Below are positions 18,464-30,197 of a stretch of 64,000 nt of DNA, in pieces. How positions within the stretch are numbered: the stretch's first letter is position 1; the number at the start of each line of letters is the position of its first letter. The position numbers and the translations under genes were made by a program. This DNA comes from Lycorma delicatula (Eukaryota; Arthropoda; Insecta; Hemiptera; Fulgoridae). The stretch covers positions 37,118,520-37,182,519 of the forward strand of contig NC_134467.1 in assembly GCF_047948215.1 (NCBI RefSeq), read 5' to 3'. Under the pieces are notes generated by a model. The model was not told the origin of the DNA. It worked only from the letters and a program-made list of their open reading frames with translations, and searched no databases.

Positions 18464-19804
18464 TACAGGGTGTCCCATATAAAACGCAACCCATCAATTG
18501 ATGGGTTGAAATTTCATCCATGAAATTTCAAAAGTCAAGTTTACTCCCTTACTCGTTACTGAAATGGACTCGTCCAACATCTGAACATCGCGGCGACGCA
18601 GTAGAACACTACCGATAGTAACAACAATGCAATCATAACGTTCAGTGTATTGCTAGAGACAAGATAGTTTTTTCGCTAGATGAACGTGTTTTCATTGTCG
18701 AGTCGTACTTCAGTACGAAATCAGCGGTTGCAGTGCAAGATTTGTTTCGCCATAAGTATCCAGATAAACCGGCTCCTAACAAAACATCAGTATTAAGGTT
18801 AGTAGCAAATTTTAGAGAGACCGATTCTGTTAATAACAAGGAATACAAAAGAACTGCGTCAGTATTGAATACAGATACAGTCGCTGAAATCAAAGACCGA
18901 TTATTCGCCTCGCCAAATAAATCGATCAGACTTTTGTCTGCTGAAATTAATTTGTCTAAATCAACCGTTCATCGGGCGACCAAACGATTACAATTAACGA
19001 CCTTATCGCATTCAAACGGTTCATCGACTTCTCGAGCCCGACAAAGAAAACGGCTACAATTTTGTCAACGGTTCCGTCGATTTCTGCGTGAGGGAATTAA
19101 CGTTATGGATTCGTTATTTTTCACAGATGGAGCACGGTTTCATTCGGATGGCTGCGTAAACAGCCAAAACAGTAGAATTTGGAGCGCTGAAAATCCCCAC
19201 GTTTATCACGAAAAACTATTACACCCGCAGAAGTCGGACGTGTGGTGCGCGATATCGCGGAAGAAAATAATCGGTCCTATTTTTTTCGAGTACACCATTA
19301 ATGCAGAACGATATCAGGATATTTTATTTCACTTCATCGCACTCTTGGAAGAGGAAGACAGATACTGCTGGCTACAACATGACGGTGCGATATCGCATTA
19401 CGTAGGTTCAACTTCTGATTTCGTCGAGGAATTCTTCGGTAATCGTGTTATCGGTCGAGGCTTGGGGCCACCAAGATCTCCAGATTTGACTGCGGCGGAT
19501 TTTTTTCTACGGGGTTACCTCAACAAAAAAGCCTACAGCAACGAACACTTGAACAATTGAAAGTCAATATTGAACAAGCTGTATTAAATATCCAGCCACA
19601 AGTTTTGAAAAAAGTTGCAAAAAACGCTGTAAAAAGAATTGAAGCTTGTATTCAAGAAGATGGTGGCCACTTCCAACATTTACTCTAAATGTAAGGTAAT
19701 GGATGGTAATAATAAAAATTACATTAACATTTACACATGCCTTTTTATTATTTCAATACCTACCAATATAAGGTTGGGTTGCGTTTTATATGGGACACCC
19801 TGTA
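18464..19804 (+). mobile_element. DUF4817-type transposon, copy 1, with 27-bp terminal repeats
   Basis: Left TA then CAGGGTGTCCCATATAAAAC (18464-18485), right the inverted copy ending ...GTTTTATATGGGACACCCTG then TA (19776-19804). The terminal repeats are essentially perfect. Length 1.34 kb. Inserted in a family-2 repeat at TA. Confidence 0.9.
18663..19688 (+). pseudogene. DUF4817-type transposase, copy 1
   Basis: Almost intact transposase. The start codon is ATA (ATG in the sister copy at 38441). HTH head: DERVFIVESYFSTKSAVAVQ, then NKSIRLLSAEINLSKSTVHR. Catalytic blocks: LFFTDGARFHSDG (about 19115), WLQHDGAISHYVG (about 19370), PRSPDLTAADFFLRGYL (about 19475). The residues from TTLSHSNG to RARQRKR (about 18997-19050) are out of frame relative to the sister copy, because a +1 insertion is later offset by a -1. 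A final frameshift near 19556 puts the true tail (RIEACIQEDGGHFQHLL) in another frame, ending near 19687. Confidence 0.85.
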
Positions 19805-20275
19805 TCGCTATAACTTTCTTATTAAGTAAAATATCAAATTCGTTCGAAGTTCTTGATATTCTACGGATAAGGGCCTAAAATGTACCTGAATAAACTTTTT
19901 TGATATGACCAACCATTTGGTCAGGATGTCGAAAAAATGAGGCTTCAAAGACAAAAAAAAATTATATTTCCCTTAATAGGTACAGTATCGAATCGGTTTA
20001 AAGTGATCGTTTGTCCTCTTAAGCATTACTTAAAACTTTTGTCAGTAATAATTTTTTATATGAGCAATCCTTACGAGAAGGCATGAGCAAAATATTTCTG
20101 GAATTTTAAGATGGGGCTTGACTTATGCTAAACATATGAAACTTTTTTCACATGTAACCATGTCATATTGTGTAAATTTGAAGTTTTTCTTAACTTTAAG
20201 GTGGAATTTTTTTTATCTCCTACTTAACACCGGTAAAATCTACCTCCGCCTTCCGGCGTACTGAAAGGGATTTTT

Positions 20276-21462
20276 ATTATTTTACCTTGAAAAATCATGA
20301 TAAACTTTGCCAGTTTTTTTTTCTTTCTTTTAAAATGAATATCTATTGTAGTTTTAAATGAACTGAAAAATTCTTTAGAAAAAATAAAAGTTTTAAAATA
20401 GAAGTTGTTTATACATAAGTAGTTAAAAGAAAAAAAAAATCTTTATTGTGAAATGAACGACAGCTCAGCTCATTTATCTAGAAAAACCAGTGAACCATAT
20501 ACAACTTCAATTATTTTTCTTTGATATCAGTATTTAAATTAAAGTGCTTCTTTTTTTACAACTTTTTTAACTTTGACAAAAAAAGCTGTTCAATTTGTTT
20601 TCTTTTTTTTTTAAAGTTAATATTTTTTTCTTAAATTATTTATCCCTCATTATTTTATGGAATGTAATTGATTCTATAATATCGATAGAAGTGTTTTTTT
20701 CTTCACCAAATTTATATTTTGAAAGAAATTTAATTTGAAAATTAAACAAAACAAAGCTAATGAAAGAAATAAAATACATTTTTTTATAGCACAAAAAAGT
20801 ACAGATTTCATACAATAAATTCTTAAAAGACATAAATATGAAAATATTTTTTGCAAAACATTATAATTTGGCACCATTATATTTGGCACCGTTTATATTT
20901 AAACATTATATTTGGCACCGTTGGTATTGTACTAAAAATGAATTAAAAATAGATAAAAATATAATTTACGAAATAACAAATCTATTAGAATTATGTATGA
21001 GGTTTCGTATGTGCATTAGTTGTGTGTAGTGTGTTTAGTACATATATGAGGTAATTATGAGATTTAGTCGGTAGTGCGCAGGAACACATACGCATATAAT
21101 AACATCTTGCGAAACCTTTTAGGGAGCCTGACACTGCCCAGGCGCTCGTAAATGGGTTCCTCCACCTCTTTAAAAAAAAAAAAAGTATGGGATTTACATT
21201 TTTCGCTATTTTACCAGGTATATTAATGAATAAACTAGAAAACACCATACAGATATATATTTTTTTTTTACGTCGGAAGTGAGAAAATTTGTCTCAACTA
21301 AAAGCCCAGTAGCCCGTACATACTGGTTGTGTGGTATTCTCCGCCTACTGCAGTGGGACCCACTAAAAAACCATTCCCTCACGCAACGTGATACTGAAAT
21401 TGCCGCCGATGGCATAACCTCAGCATCACATGTGTAATGGGAATACCATGACACGCGTGAAT
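20276..21462. other. AT-rich spacer, no gene recognised
   Basis: 20862-20925 carries three imperfect copies of 'ttatatttggcaccgtt'. 21060-21160 and 21240-21440 are more GC-rich and appear single-copy in this window, but show no frame I can assign. Confidence 0.55.
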
Positions 21463-21878
21463 GCAATCTTCTTATAATTAAATTCTCTACAATTCTTGTT
21501 TAAAAAATATATGATTTACTGCCAATTTAACAACGTTATTGTACGTCAAACGTAAAAAAAAATGTGTTTTTTGACCCTATTTATGGCGTTTTACATGGGA
21601 TATCTTAGAAAATAAGAGAGATACAGTTCTGGGACCTATTTTTTCGATTTCCCAGCTCAAAAACCATAAGAAACAATTAAATTTTCCCCTTAATTGATCT
21701 TCCCAGAATTTCAGAAAGCCTTAATTTACTCGGAGGAACTGAAACTCGAGCGAAATCTTTCACTCTGTATAACTCGCTAACGAAGCGTTTTCGGACCTAT
21801 GTTTATGTGGACTTTTTTTTATTTTTAGCCTCTAGAATGAGTTGTCAAAGTATTGCCCTATCCTCCTGAATCACTCTG

Positions 21879-21911
<33 letters not shown>

Positions 21912-22150
21912 GAGTCCTACGAGAGGAACCCTACATACTTCATGGGTGTATTCCTCTCATAAAAATAATAAAAAACGTTTATATAAACGTAGGTCTGAAA
22001 ACTCTTAGTTTTAGCCCGGAATTCAGCTCCTTCAGTGAAATGAGGCCGTACTGAAATTTTTAGGACGTTAATTGAGGAGTGAAATTAATGGTTTCCTATG
22101 CATTTAGATCTAAAAAGTTGAATAAAATAGGTTTCATAACTATATCTTCA
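21463..22150. repeat. Repeat family 3 in foldback arrangement
   Basis: 21463-21886 is a plus-orientation family-3 copy ('gggatatcttagaaaataag', 'ctcgctaacgaagcgttttc', 'gaatcactctgtata'). About 21925-22150 is a diverged reverse-orientation copy ('gtttatataaacgtaggtc'). A (CA)n tract (21884-21911) lies between. No coding potential. Confidence 0.6.
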
Positions 22151-22814
22151 GTAATTTTCATTATATTCGAAGTAATATGCGAAAGCGTTCTTGCTTGAAT
22201 TATGGAATAAGGTAGGTGTCATTCTATTTTATTTTATTTTATTAATTCTATACTTGGATTGGTTGGATTAATATAATTTGTACAGTGCAGAGGAATATGA
22301 TTCCCGAAAGGGATCGGTTTTAGAAAATATATGTATATATTTAAATACAAATCTATCAAATAATTATAATTCGAAATATTAACCAGGAATTTTGTGTACT
22401 TATTAATTTTATTTGAATATTTATTAAAACTCGAACAAAGTACAACCATTTATATAATAAATACTTTATGATTTTTAAATTTAATAAAATATATAAATAT
22501 AATTTATTTTGTCAGTAATAACTTAGTTATTATTAATAAATAATTTCAGTTTTAAATCAAATTATTTTTAATTCGTTTTGAACATAAAATTTTATTTATT
22601 TATTAATTTTTAATCAAGTACGGGTTAATAATTTAATTTTGATTCCTTTGTTTGTGCAAATTTACAAATAATTTAATTTTAATAAATGAAATACTGAAAA
22701 TAAGTAAACCCACGTCACTCTCTCGCTCATTATCTCTCTCTCTCTCTCCCTCCCTCTCTCTTTCTCTCTCATTGTGTATGTGAGCACATGTGCGGAAGTA
22801 TGAAGACACACACG

Positions 22815-22882
<68 letters not shown>

Positions 22883-23332
22883 CACACGTGTGTTTGTTGT
22901 TTTGTAGCCGCGTAGGCGCACATCTATATTGACTCATTTCGTGCACGTTACTGTTCTATTATTTAGTTACTTCATTTTAACCGAATTAATTAATCTCATT
23001 ATTATTTTAATTAACATAATGATTTGTAAATTTAAATACAGAAATAAATGATATCCACGTAGAATTAACCTGAGAGCAGGGTAATAGTTATAACATAGGC
23101 TATACATATAACTACAAAATACAATTAAAAATTCTAAAGCAACCTAAAACTTGAAAAATCCCTTTAGAAAATCTAATAAAAAAGATCAACCATTTTTTTA
23201 TTTTGTATTCCTAACATCCGTGTAATAAAAAAGTTTCTTTAAATGTAAGTCCATAACTCCTTCTTATTCGACTAGATCTAAAAAAAAAAGCAAACCCGTT
23301 CTTATCCGTTTGTCATTTATATAGATATTACC
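22151..23332. other. AT-rich spacer with a microsatellite cluster
   Basis: (TC)n at about 22721-22770, (TA)n at 22815-22842 and (TG)n at 22843-22880. The flanking open frames are translations of these repeats. No gene. Confidence 0.7.
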
Positions 23333-23412
23333 GATCTCCGCAGCGGAGTGGTAGTATCTTAGCATTTCATCCGGAGATTCCGGGTTCAAATCCCGGAATC
23401 TCATATACATTT
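23333..23412 (+). repeat. SINE2-like head
   Basis: A-box-like 'gcggagtggtagtatc' and B-box-like 'gggttcaaatcccgga' at normal tRNA spacing, followed by 'tctcatatacattttttt'. Diverged from the 17951 copy. Judged a SINE head rather than a tRNA gene because the acceptor arms do not pair. Confidence 0.55.
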
Positions 23413-23639
23413 TTTTCATATACTAAAAAATTTTATCCATATTCCATATATGTAACTACAAAGTTTTCTGTGGTGAATTAATTAATTAAAAAAATATAAA
23501 AAAATATGGAAATTTGATATCTGTAAATTATTTAAAAGTTGTTACAACCTTAATTTTTTATTTTACGGTGTATAAATAATTACTAAATTTAATAAAATAA
23601 TTGTTTTTATAAGATTCAAACTTTAAATGTTTCATTATG

Positions 23640-23945
23640 AAATAAAAAATCTGATGTGGATACAACATGACTTCCGTTTATGCCTATTAAATTACATATA
23701 TTTTTTATTACATTTTTTTTTTTTTTGTTATTGAATTATTATTTATTGTAAAACTTTTTGTACAGTTACAGGTTAATAATTATTAATAAATCAATAAATT
23801 TAAATTTAAAAAAAGGAGATGAAGTTTGAATCGATTCGATGTGCCTTCTTCTTGTAAGATCCAAATATTTCATTAATTAAACTTTTATTCGGCTCTGGAA
23901 CCAATCAAAATAAGTACCACTAACGAGTTGAAAATCTCTTCCACA
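23640..23945 (+). repeat. Repeat family 1, truncated
   Basis: 'ctgatgtggatacaacatga' to 'aagtaccact' matches 25990-26320 in order, then diverges. No gene. Confidence 0.65.
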
Positions 23946-24062
23946 CGTTTTTCAGTATTTACAGGTAACAACTCGTAAACAACACGAATTCTAATAAATA
24001 AATTTTATACACGAATTCTGTATAAATAAATTAATATTTTACGAATATTAAATTTATTTATA

Positions 24063-25041
24063 GTGATTTTTTAGTCCTGTTATCCAATTGTTAATGTCTG
24101 GTAATTTTTTTTAAGAAAGGGAAATTTTGTTTTGTGACACGAAGTTGGTAGCGCTACTCAACCGGTATAGATACAGCAGTGTGAGTTGACTCTCCTTGAG
24201 CTGTGTAAACTTTTGTGCTGTTTCCGGTCGTGTTACGAACAGAATGTCTTTTACCATAGAAAAACGAGTTTTCATTCATGAATAACATTTTTCTACGAAA
24301 TCGTACGCGAGTGTAAAATAATCATTTTAAATTAAATTTGTTGGTGTTCCTCCGCCAGAAAAAATGTTAATTTCTAGGCTAGCAAACCGATTTTGAGAGA
24401 CAGGTAGTATTTGCGACAGAAAACGTAGTGGTCGACCAACTCGTTTGACAGATGATGTTTTAGAGAATGTGAAAACAAGATTGCTCAGTTCTCCACGGAA
24501 AAGTTTACAAAAACTTTCCACGCAAGTTAGTTTTGTCATATTCGAGTGTTCATAAAGCTGCTAAAAAATTGAAATTGTATCGGTATCACGTACGATTAGT
24601 CCTAAAAGCTCACCACAACGTTTTCTGTCGTAAACACTACCTGTCTCTCGAAATCGGTTTGCTAGCCTAGAAATTGACTTTTTTTCTGGCGGAGGAACAC
24701 CAAAAAATTTAATTTGAATTTATTCTTTTACACTCGCGTACGATTTCGTAGCAAAATATAATGTAGCAAATAATATTAAAGAATATGCATTCTTTGATTC
24801 CTTCGTAGCAAATAATGTTCAAGAATGAAAACTCGTTGTTCTATGGTAAAAGCTATTCTGTTCGTAACACGACTGGAAACGGCACAAAAGTTTACATAGC
24901 TCAAGAAGAATCAACTCACACTGCCGTATCTATACCGGTTGAGTAGCGCTACCAACTTCGTGTCACAAAACAAAATTTCCCTTTATTAGAAAAAAATGAC
25001 CAGCATTAACAATTGGGTAACAGGACTAAAAAATCACTCTG
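24063..25041. mobile_element. Large foldback derivative of a DUF4817-type transposon
   Basis: About 24063-24440 and about 24615-25041 are inverted copies ('gattttttagtcctgttatc', 'gacacgaagttggtagcgct', 'gtttgctagcctagaaatt'). The right terminus ends CACTCTG then TA. The left arm plus the centre read as the 5' part of a transposase (FTIEKRVFIHE, about 24253; ETGSICDRKRSGRPTRLTDD, about 24400; ENVKTRLLSSPRKSLQKLST, about 24458). The catalytic half is replaced by an inverted copy of the 5' half. Non-autonomous. Confidence 0.75.
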
Positions 25042-25083
25042 TATAAATAAATTAATATTTTATGTCTAACCGAGATACTTTTG

Positions 25084-25114
<31 letters not shown>

Positions 25115-25984
25115 GATAAAAAAAATTGAAAGCGCATCTATATTAGTAACAATTATATTGTAACACTCTGGTGTCTGGTGATGTGGTTAAAAAAAAAACG
25201 AGAAAATATCTAATAGAAAAGAAAAAGAGTGGTTATAATATATTAGACGTGGAATCAGACAGTGGAATAAATGAGTACCATTGAACATTGAATACCGGGT
25301 TGGGATATTGTGTTAGTTGAGAGCAACCAGTGAGGGAGTAAGTTATAGGTGAAGAGGGGAAATGATGGTGAAAGGAAGAAATAAAGGTGAGAAATTATTG
25401 TATTACTATTATTTTTATTATTAAAGCAGTAAGTGGTGGGGGAAATTTTCTTAACCCCCCCCCCTCCAACACTTCTAATTATAAAAGAGTAATACAATTT
25501 AATATTCAATGATTCTTTATTAAGTTAAAAATGTAACAGAACGATTTCATATTCCTTTTTTGTGTGTAATTAAACAATACAATAAAAATATATTTATAGA
25601 TTAAATTACAATTCTTTATACCTACTTTTTATATATTCATTATATATTATTTGGATTTATGGAAAGATACAGAGCTGAGAAAATATTTCAATTTGTACTA
25701 ATAACTATCTTTAATTGAAGAAGGAATCAATATTTTCAATTTAACCTTGAATTTTTTTTAACAGTAGAAAAGAACATACTCTTCACCGTTTTCCCTATCT
25801 CATTCTATCTTTCTCTCTCGTTCTCTGGAAAGTAATATATATGTATTTTACCGGCGAATATAATTACAGTAGCTTTACGATTACAATATCTATTTCATAT
25901 TAAAGGAAAAAGTATGAAAATCAGGTCAAAATGGGTATAGTTTTTTTTTCAGATTTTATATATTAGGATCAACTAATTTATCTA
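25042..25984. other. AT-rich spacer
   Basis: (TA)n at 25086-25111, a C-run at 25456-25465, otherwise low complexity. No gene recognised. Confidence 0.6.
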
Positions 25985-26510
25985 AACCAAAAAATATGAT
26001 GTGGACACCACATGACTTTCTTGTACGCCTGTTAAATTACATATATACATTTTTTAAAGTACATAAAATTTTATTTCATTAATAACTTATGAAATTTTTC
26101 ATATTTTTTTTATTATTATTGAATTATTATTTATCGTAAACAGGTTTTTACTAACAGAGGTTATAAATTATTAATAAATCAATATATGTAAATTAAAAAA
26201 AACAAGTTAAAAAAAGGAAATGAAGTCTGATTCGAACCGATGTGCCTTCGCCTTCTAAGATCCAAATATTTCATTAGGCTATAACTCTGGAACCAATGAA
26301 AATAAGTACCACTTATGATATATCGTTGAAAAGCTCTCAATGAGAGCTTATTACTGCAGTTAAAAAAAACTCCGAAACCCAAATTTGTTTTAGATTTTGG
26401 GCTTCTTTGTACACTTTTGGTTCAGTTGATTGCAATCAAAAAGGGAGTTGCACCACTAGATGTTACAACAGTCCTAAATAAAAAATTTGAACATCCTACA
26501 ATTGATTAAG
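25985..26510 (+). repeat. Repeat family 1, uninterrupted copy
   Basis: 'gatgtggacaccacatgact' through 'aacatcctac'. This is the empty-site reference for the RTE insertion at 2443-3091. Confidence 0.75.
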
Positions 26511-26596
26511 TCATAATAATCGATATGTCACTACAACAGATGTAATTATAAACAATATACATAGTGTATTTATGTATTAAGAGCATACCAAACCAA

Positions 26597-26635
<39 letters not shown>

Positions 26636-26636
<1 letters not shown>

Positions 26637-27948
26637 GAGGTGCGACAATAAAGTAATGAGACTGATGTGAAAAAAAATGTTGCTTACCGTTTTAGTCATG
26701 TTTAGTGTTGTCTTCTTCAAAGTAGTTCTCCTCTGATTGCACATACTTATTCCAGCGCTTCTGCCATTGATGGTAACATTTCTGGAACTCATCTTCTGTA
26801 ATATCCTCCAATACCATCGTCACGGCTTTTTGGACATCTTGTGTTGTTTGAAAACGGTGTCCTTGACCGCCATTTTGACTCTTGGAAATAGAAAAAAGTC
26901 ACACAGAGCGATATCTGGTGAATAAGGTACCTGTAGTAGTACTGAAATTTGTTTTGAGGTTAAAAATTGCTGTACTGACAGAACAGTATGGGATGGCGCA
27001 TTATCGTGATGCAGAATCCAATTATCAGCAATGTTGGCACGGGCACGAAGAACTCGTTTACGAAGTTTTTCTAAAATTTCTTTGTAGAAATATCGGTTAA
27101 CTGTTTGTCCAGGAGGCACCCGCTCTTTATGAACAATTCCCTTGGAATCGAAGAAGCACACAAGCATGCGTTTCACTTTTGACTTTGACATGCGACCTTT
27201 TTTTGGTCTGGGTGATCCCTTTGAGCGCCGTTGCGAACTTTGGCGTTTTGTCTCTGGATCGTATTGAAAAAAACCAACCTTCATCACCAGTAATAACACG
27301 GCTCAACAAATCTGGATTGATTTCCGTTTGCTCTAACAGATCGGCTGCCACATTTTTCCGTGTTTCTCGCTGTTGTGTGAGATTTTTGGGGACCATTTTT
27401 GCACAAATCTTTCTCGTACCAAGATCTTCAGTTAATATTAGACGAACCGTTTCTCGATCGATGTTGAGTTCTTCTGCAATCATTTTCACTGAGGATCTTC
27501 GATGAGATCGTACGATTTCACGCACCCTGGTCAAGTTGACATCTGTCCGTGAGGTTGATGGTCGTCCACTGCGGTCTTCATCTTCAACATTCGTTCTGCC
27601 TTCACTAAAAATGTTATGCCACCGAAAAACTTGAGCTCTTGACATAACCTCCTCTCCAAAAACCTTCTGAAGCTTACCGTAAGTTGTCGTCGCGTTTTCA
27701 CCCGATTTAACGCAAAATGAAATGGCATACCGTTGCGCAATATTTTGCGGTTTCATTTCTGTGACGAGAGACACAAACACGTGTTCACTTATTACAGCAC
27801 AACTCACGACTGAGCAGTTGCATCAATGTGCCGCTTGGACTAGAAGTAGCTTATAGACCAAGGTCAAAGATGGTGTGCCTACGCAAGCTGCAGGGTTGCC
27901 ACATCTTGCAAAGAAAAATCAGTCTCATTACTTTATTGTCGCACCTCG
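26636..27948 (-). mobile_element. Complete mariner with 31-bp perfect terminal repeats
   Basis: 26636-26666 and 27918-27948 are exact inverted copies (CGAGGTGCGACAATAAAGTA then ATGAGACTGAT). Inserted at the edge of a (TA)n tract (26599-26635). Length 1.3 kb. One minus-strand gene. Perfect terminal repeats suggest this is among the youngest DNA transposons here. Confidence 0.92.
26692..27756 (-). pseudogene. mariner transposase, two frameshifts
   Basis: ATG at 27756 (MKPQNIAQRYAISFCVKSGE). Two HTH blocks (KVFGEEVMSRAQVFRWH; SSVKMIAEELNIDRETVRL) with GRPSTS between. Catalytic residues: VITGDEGWFF (about 27285), HHDNAPSHT (about 26990), PYSPDIALCDFFLFP (about 26905). A frameshift at an A-run near 27265-27272 moves the frame. 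A second near 26845 puts the C-terminus (QKRWNKYVQSEENYFEED) in a third frame, ending at 26692. The catalytic triad is intact in pieces, so inactivation looks recent. Confidence 0.88.
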
Positions 27949-28350
27949 TGTATGTAGAAAGAGAGAGAGAGAGAGAGTGAAAGAGAGAAAGGTCCTGTTA
28001 GACTACAATCAGTTCTACAACTGAAATATTTTTCAAAGAATTTTCTAAAATGGGATTTGAACGAATTAGGGACGTAAATAAGCTTTACTCCACACGGGTA
28101 CCACCCTAATATTAATTTCAAAAAGATCAATGATCTAGAAAAATCGGACTGCAACCTTTCGTTTAATCTATTCAACAGTTATGAATATCAGCAGGATACG
28201 TATGAAGGGTGAATTAATCTATTGTGTAAACCTTTATTTTTATTCACTAAATTTCTGGTCTAAGTTTATTGAATTTTCATTAAAAAATAAGTTTATTTTT
28301 TTTATTCAATACTAGCAGATCTGGTAATGCTGCTTTATTGCTAGATTTGA
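27949..28350. other. Spacer with (GA)n
   Basis: (GA)n at 27959-27978. The rest is AT-rich with no recognisable frame. Confidence 0.6.
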
Positions 28351-28369
28351 GTATACATATAGATTTTTT

Positions 28370-28641
28370 TTGTCTTTGCTTTTTTTTGTCTCCAACTTCG
28401 TTATTTCTACTACATTTCATTACCTTCGTTTTATTCTTGTTTATTTTCATGTGGTAGTTCTTGCGTAGAACTTCATCCAAGCCGTTCATTGTTTCTTCTA
28501 AATCCTTTTTATTCTCGGCTAGAATTACTATATCATCAGCAAATCGTAGCATCTTTATCTTTTCATCTTGTACTGTTACTCGGATCTAAATTGTTCTTTC
28601 ATATCATTAACTGCTAGTTCTATGTAAAGATTAAAATGTAA
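28370..28641 (-). pseudogene. RTE fragment (copy B)
   Basis: Minus strand: LAVNDMKEQF (about 28610), MLRFADDIVILAENKKDLEE (RT active-site box), NYHMKINKNKTKVMKCSRNN to about 28390. It abuts copy C in a head-to-head arrangement at 28641/28642. Confidence 0.8.
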
Positions 28642-29437
28642 CGGTTTGCTGATGATATAGTAATTCTAGCCGAGAGTAAAAATGATTTAGAAGAAACAAT
28701 GAACGGCATAGATGAAGTCCTACGCAATAACTATCGCATGAAAATAAACAAGAACAAAATAAAAGTAATGAAATGTAGTAGAAATAACAAAGATGGACCA
28801 CTGAATGTGAAAATAGGAGGAGAAAAGATTATGGAGGTAGAAGAATTTTGTTATTTGGGAAGTAGAATTACTAAAGATGGACGAAGCAGGAGCGATATAA
28901 AATGCCGAATAGCACAAGCTAAACGAGCCTTCAGTAAGAAATATAATTTGTTTACATGAAAAATTAATTTAAATGTCAGGAAAAGATTTTTGAAAGTATA
29001 TGTTTGGAATGTCGCTTTATATGGAAGTGAAACTTGGACGATCGGAGTATCTAAGAAGAAAAGATTAGAAGCTTTTGAAATGCGGTGCTATAGGAGAATG
29101 TTAAAAATCAGATGGGTGGATAAAGTGACAAATGAAGTGGTATTGCGGCAAATAGATGAAGAAAGAACCATTTGGAAAAATATAGTTAAAAGAAGAGACA
29201 GACTTATAGGCCACATACTAAGGCATCCTGGAATAGTAGCTTTGATATTGGAAGGACAGGTAGAAGGGAAAAATTGTGTAGGCAGGCCACGTTTGGAATA
29301 TGTAAAACAAATTTTTAGGGATGTAGGATGTAGAGGGTATGAAATGAAACGACTAGCACTAGATAGTCGTATCTAGATAGGGAATCTTGGAGAGCTGCAT
29401 CAAACCAGTCAAATGACTGAAGACAAAAAAAAAACAG
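28642..29437 (+). pseudogene. RTE 3' fragment (copy C)
   Basis: FADDIVILAESKNDLEETMN at 28648, KIMEVEEFCYLGSRITKDGR (about 28830), an in-frame TGA after NLFT (28957), WNVALYGSETWTIGVSKKKR (about 29010), HPGIVALILEGQVEGKNCVG (about 29225), and tail 'gactgaagac' plus A's at 29415-29437. A small insertion near 29370 disturbs the C-terminus. Confidence 0.85.
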
Positions 29438-30197
29438 AGTGACTCAGGAGGCTAAAAATAAGAAAAATGTATATATAAGCTTAGGTCCGAAAACGCTTCT
29501 TTAGCAAGTTTTACAGGGTAAAAGATTTCGCCCGAGTTTCAGTTCCTCCGGGTAAATTAAGGCTTTCTGAAATTAAGGGTCAATTAAGGGGCAAATTCAA
29601 TTGTTTCTTATAGATTGTAAGCAGCATTTTATCATTATCATAAAAAAACAGTAAGTATTCTTTCTTCCTCCAGTTATTTTCTACTGTACATAACGAAAAG
29701 GTTTTTTCAATCTGTTTTGTTGTTAATAAAATTCGACATGTTTAAAATTTGTAATTGTTTTCTATTGACATTATATTCTTATAATTAAATTCCCTACAAT
29801 TTATGTTAAAAAAATGTATGATTTATTGCCGATTTAACAACATTATTGTACGTCAAACGTAAAAAATAAATGTGTTTTTGACTCTATTTTTGGCGTTTTA
29901 CATGGGATATCTTAGAAAATAAGAGAGATACAGTTCTAGGACCTATTTTTTTTCGATTTCCCAGCTCAAAAACCATAAGAAACAATTGAATTTGCCTTTT
30001 TATTGACCTTCCCAGAATTTTAGAAACCCTTAATTTACCCGGAGGAACTGAAACTAGAGCGAAATCATTCACTCTGTATAACTCGCTAACGAAGCGTTTT
30101 CGGACCTATGTTTATGTGGACTTTTTTTTTATTTTTAGCCTCTAGAATGAGTTGTCAAAGTATTACCCTGTCCTCCTGAATCATTCTGTATATAGAA
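29438..30197. repeat. Repeat family 3 as a foldback pair
   Basis: 29438-29622 (reverse) and about 29990-30197 (forward) are inverted copies ('ctcaggaggctaaaaataag' against its complement at about 30130-30180). The forward copy extends back to about 29640. Its extended part matches 63720-63880 in reverse. Confidence 0.7.

Larger units (their letters stand above)
18306..20275 (+). repeat. Repeat family 2, split by a DUF4817 transposon
   Basis: 18306-18463 matches 32122-32270 ('actttcttgtgg', 'ataactgccgtaattttg') and 19805-20275 matches 32278-32765 ('atcgctataactttcttatt', 'aatcggtttaaagtgatcg', 'cgccttccggcgtactgaaa'). The transposon at 18464-19804 separates them. Confidence 0.8.

Noticed and set aside
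22633..22946. His/Thr-rich frames
   Set aside because: Translations of (TG)n, (TA)n and (TC)n microsatellites.
23333..23412. tRNA gene
   Set aside because: A and B boxes are present, but the acceptor arms do not pair and the same head recurs with a SINE body at 17951 and 56826.
28370..29437. Simple twin-priming 5' inversion
   Set aside because: The inverted and direct parts overlap and differ in sequence, so a single event is unlikely.
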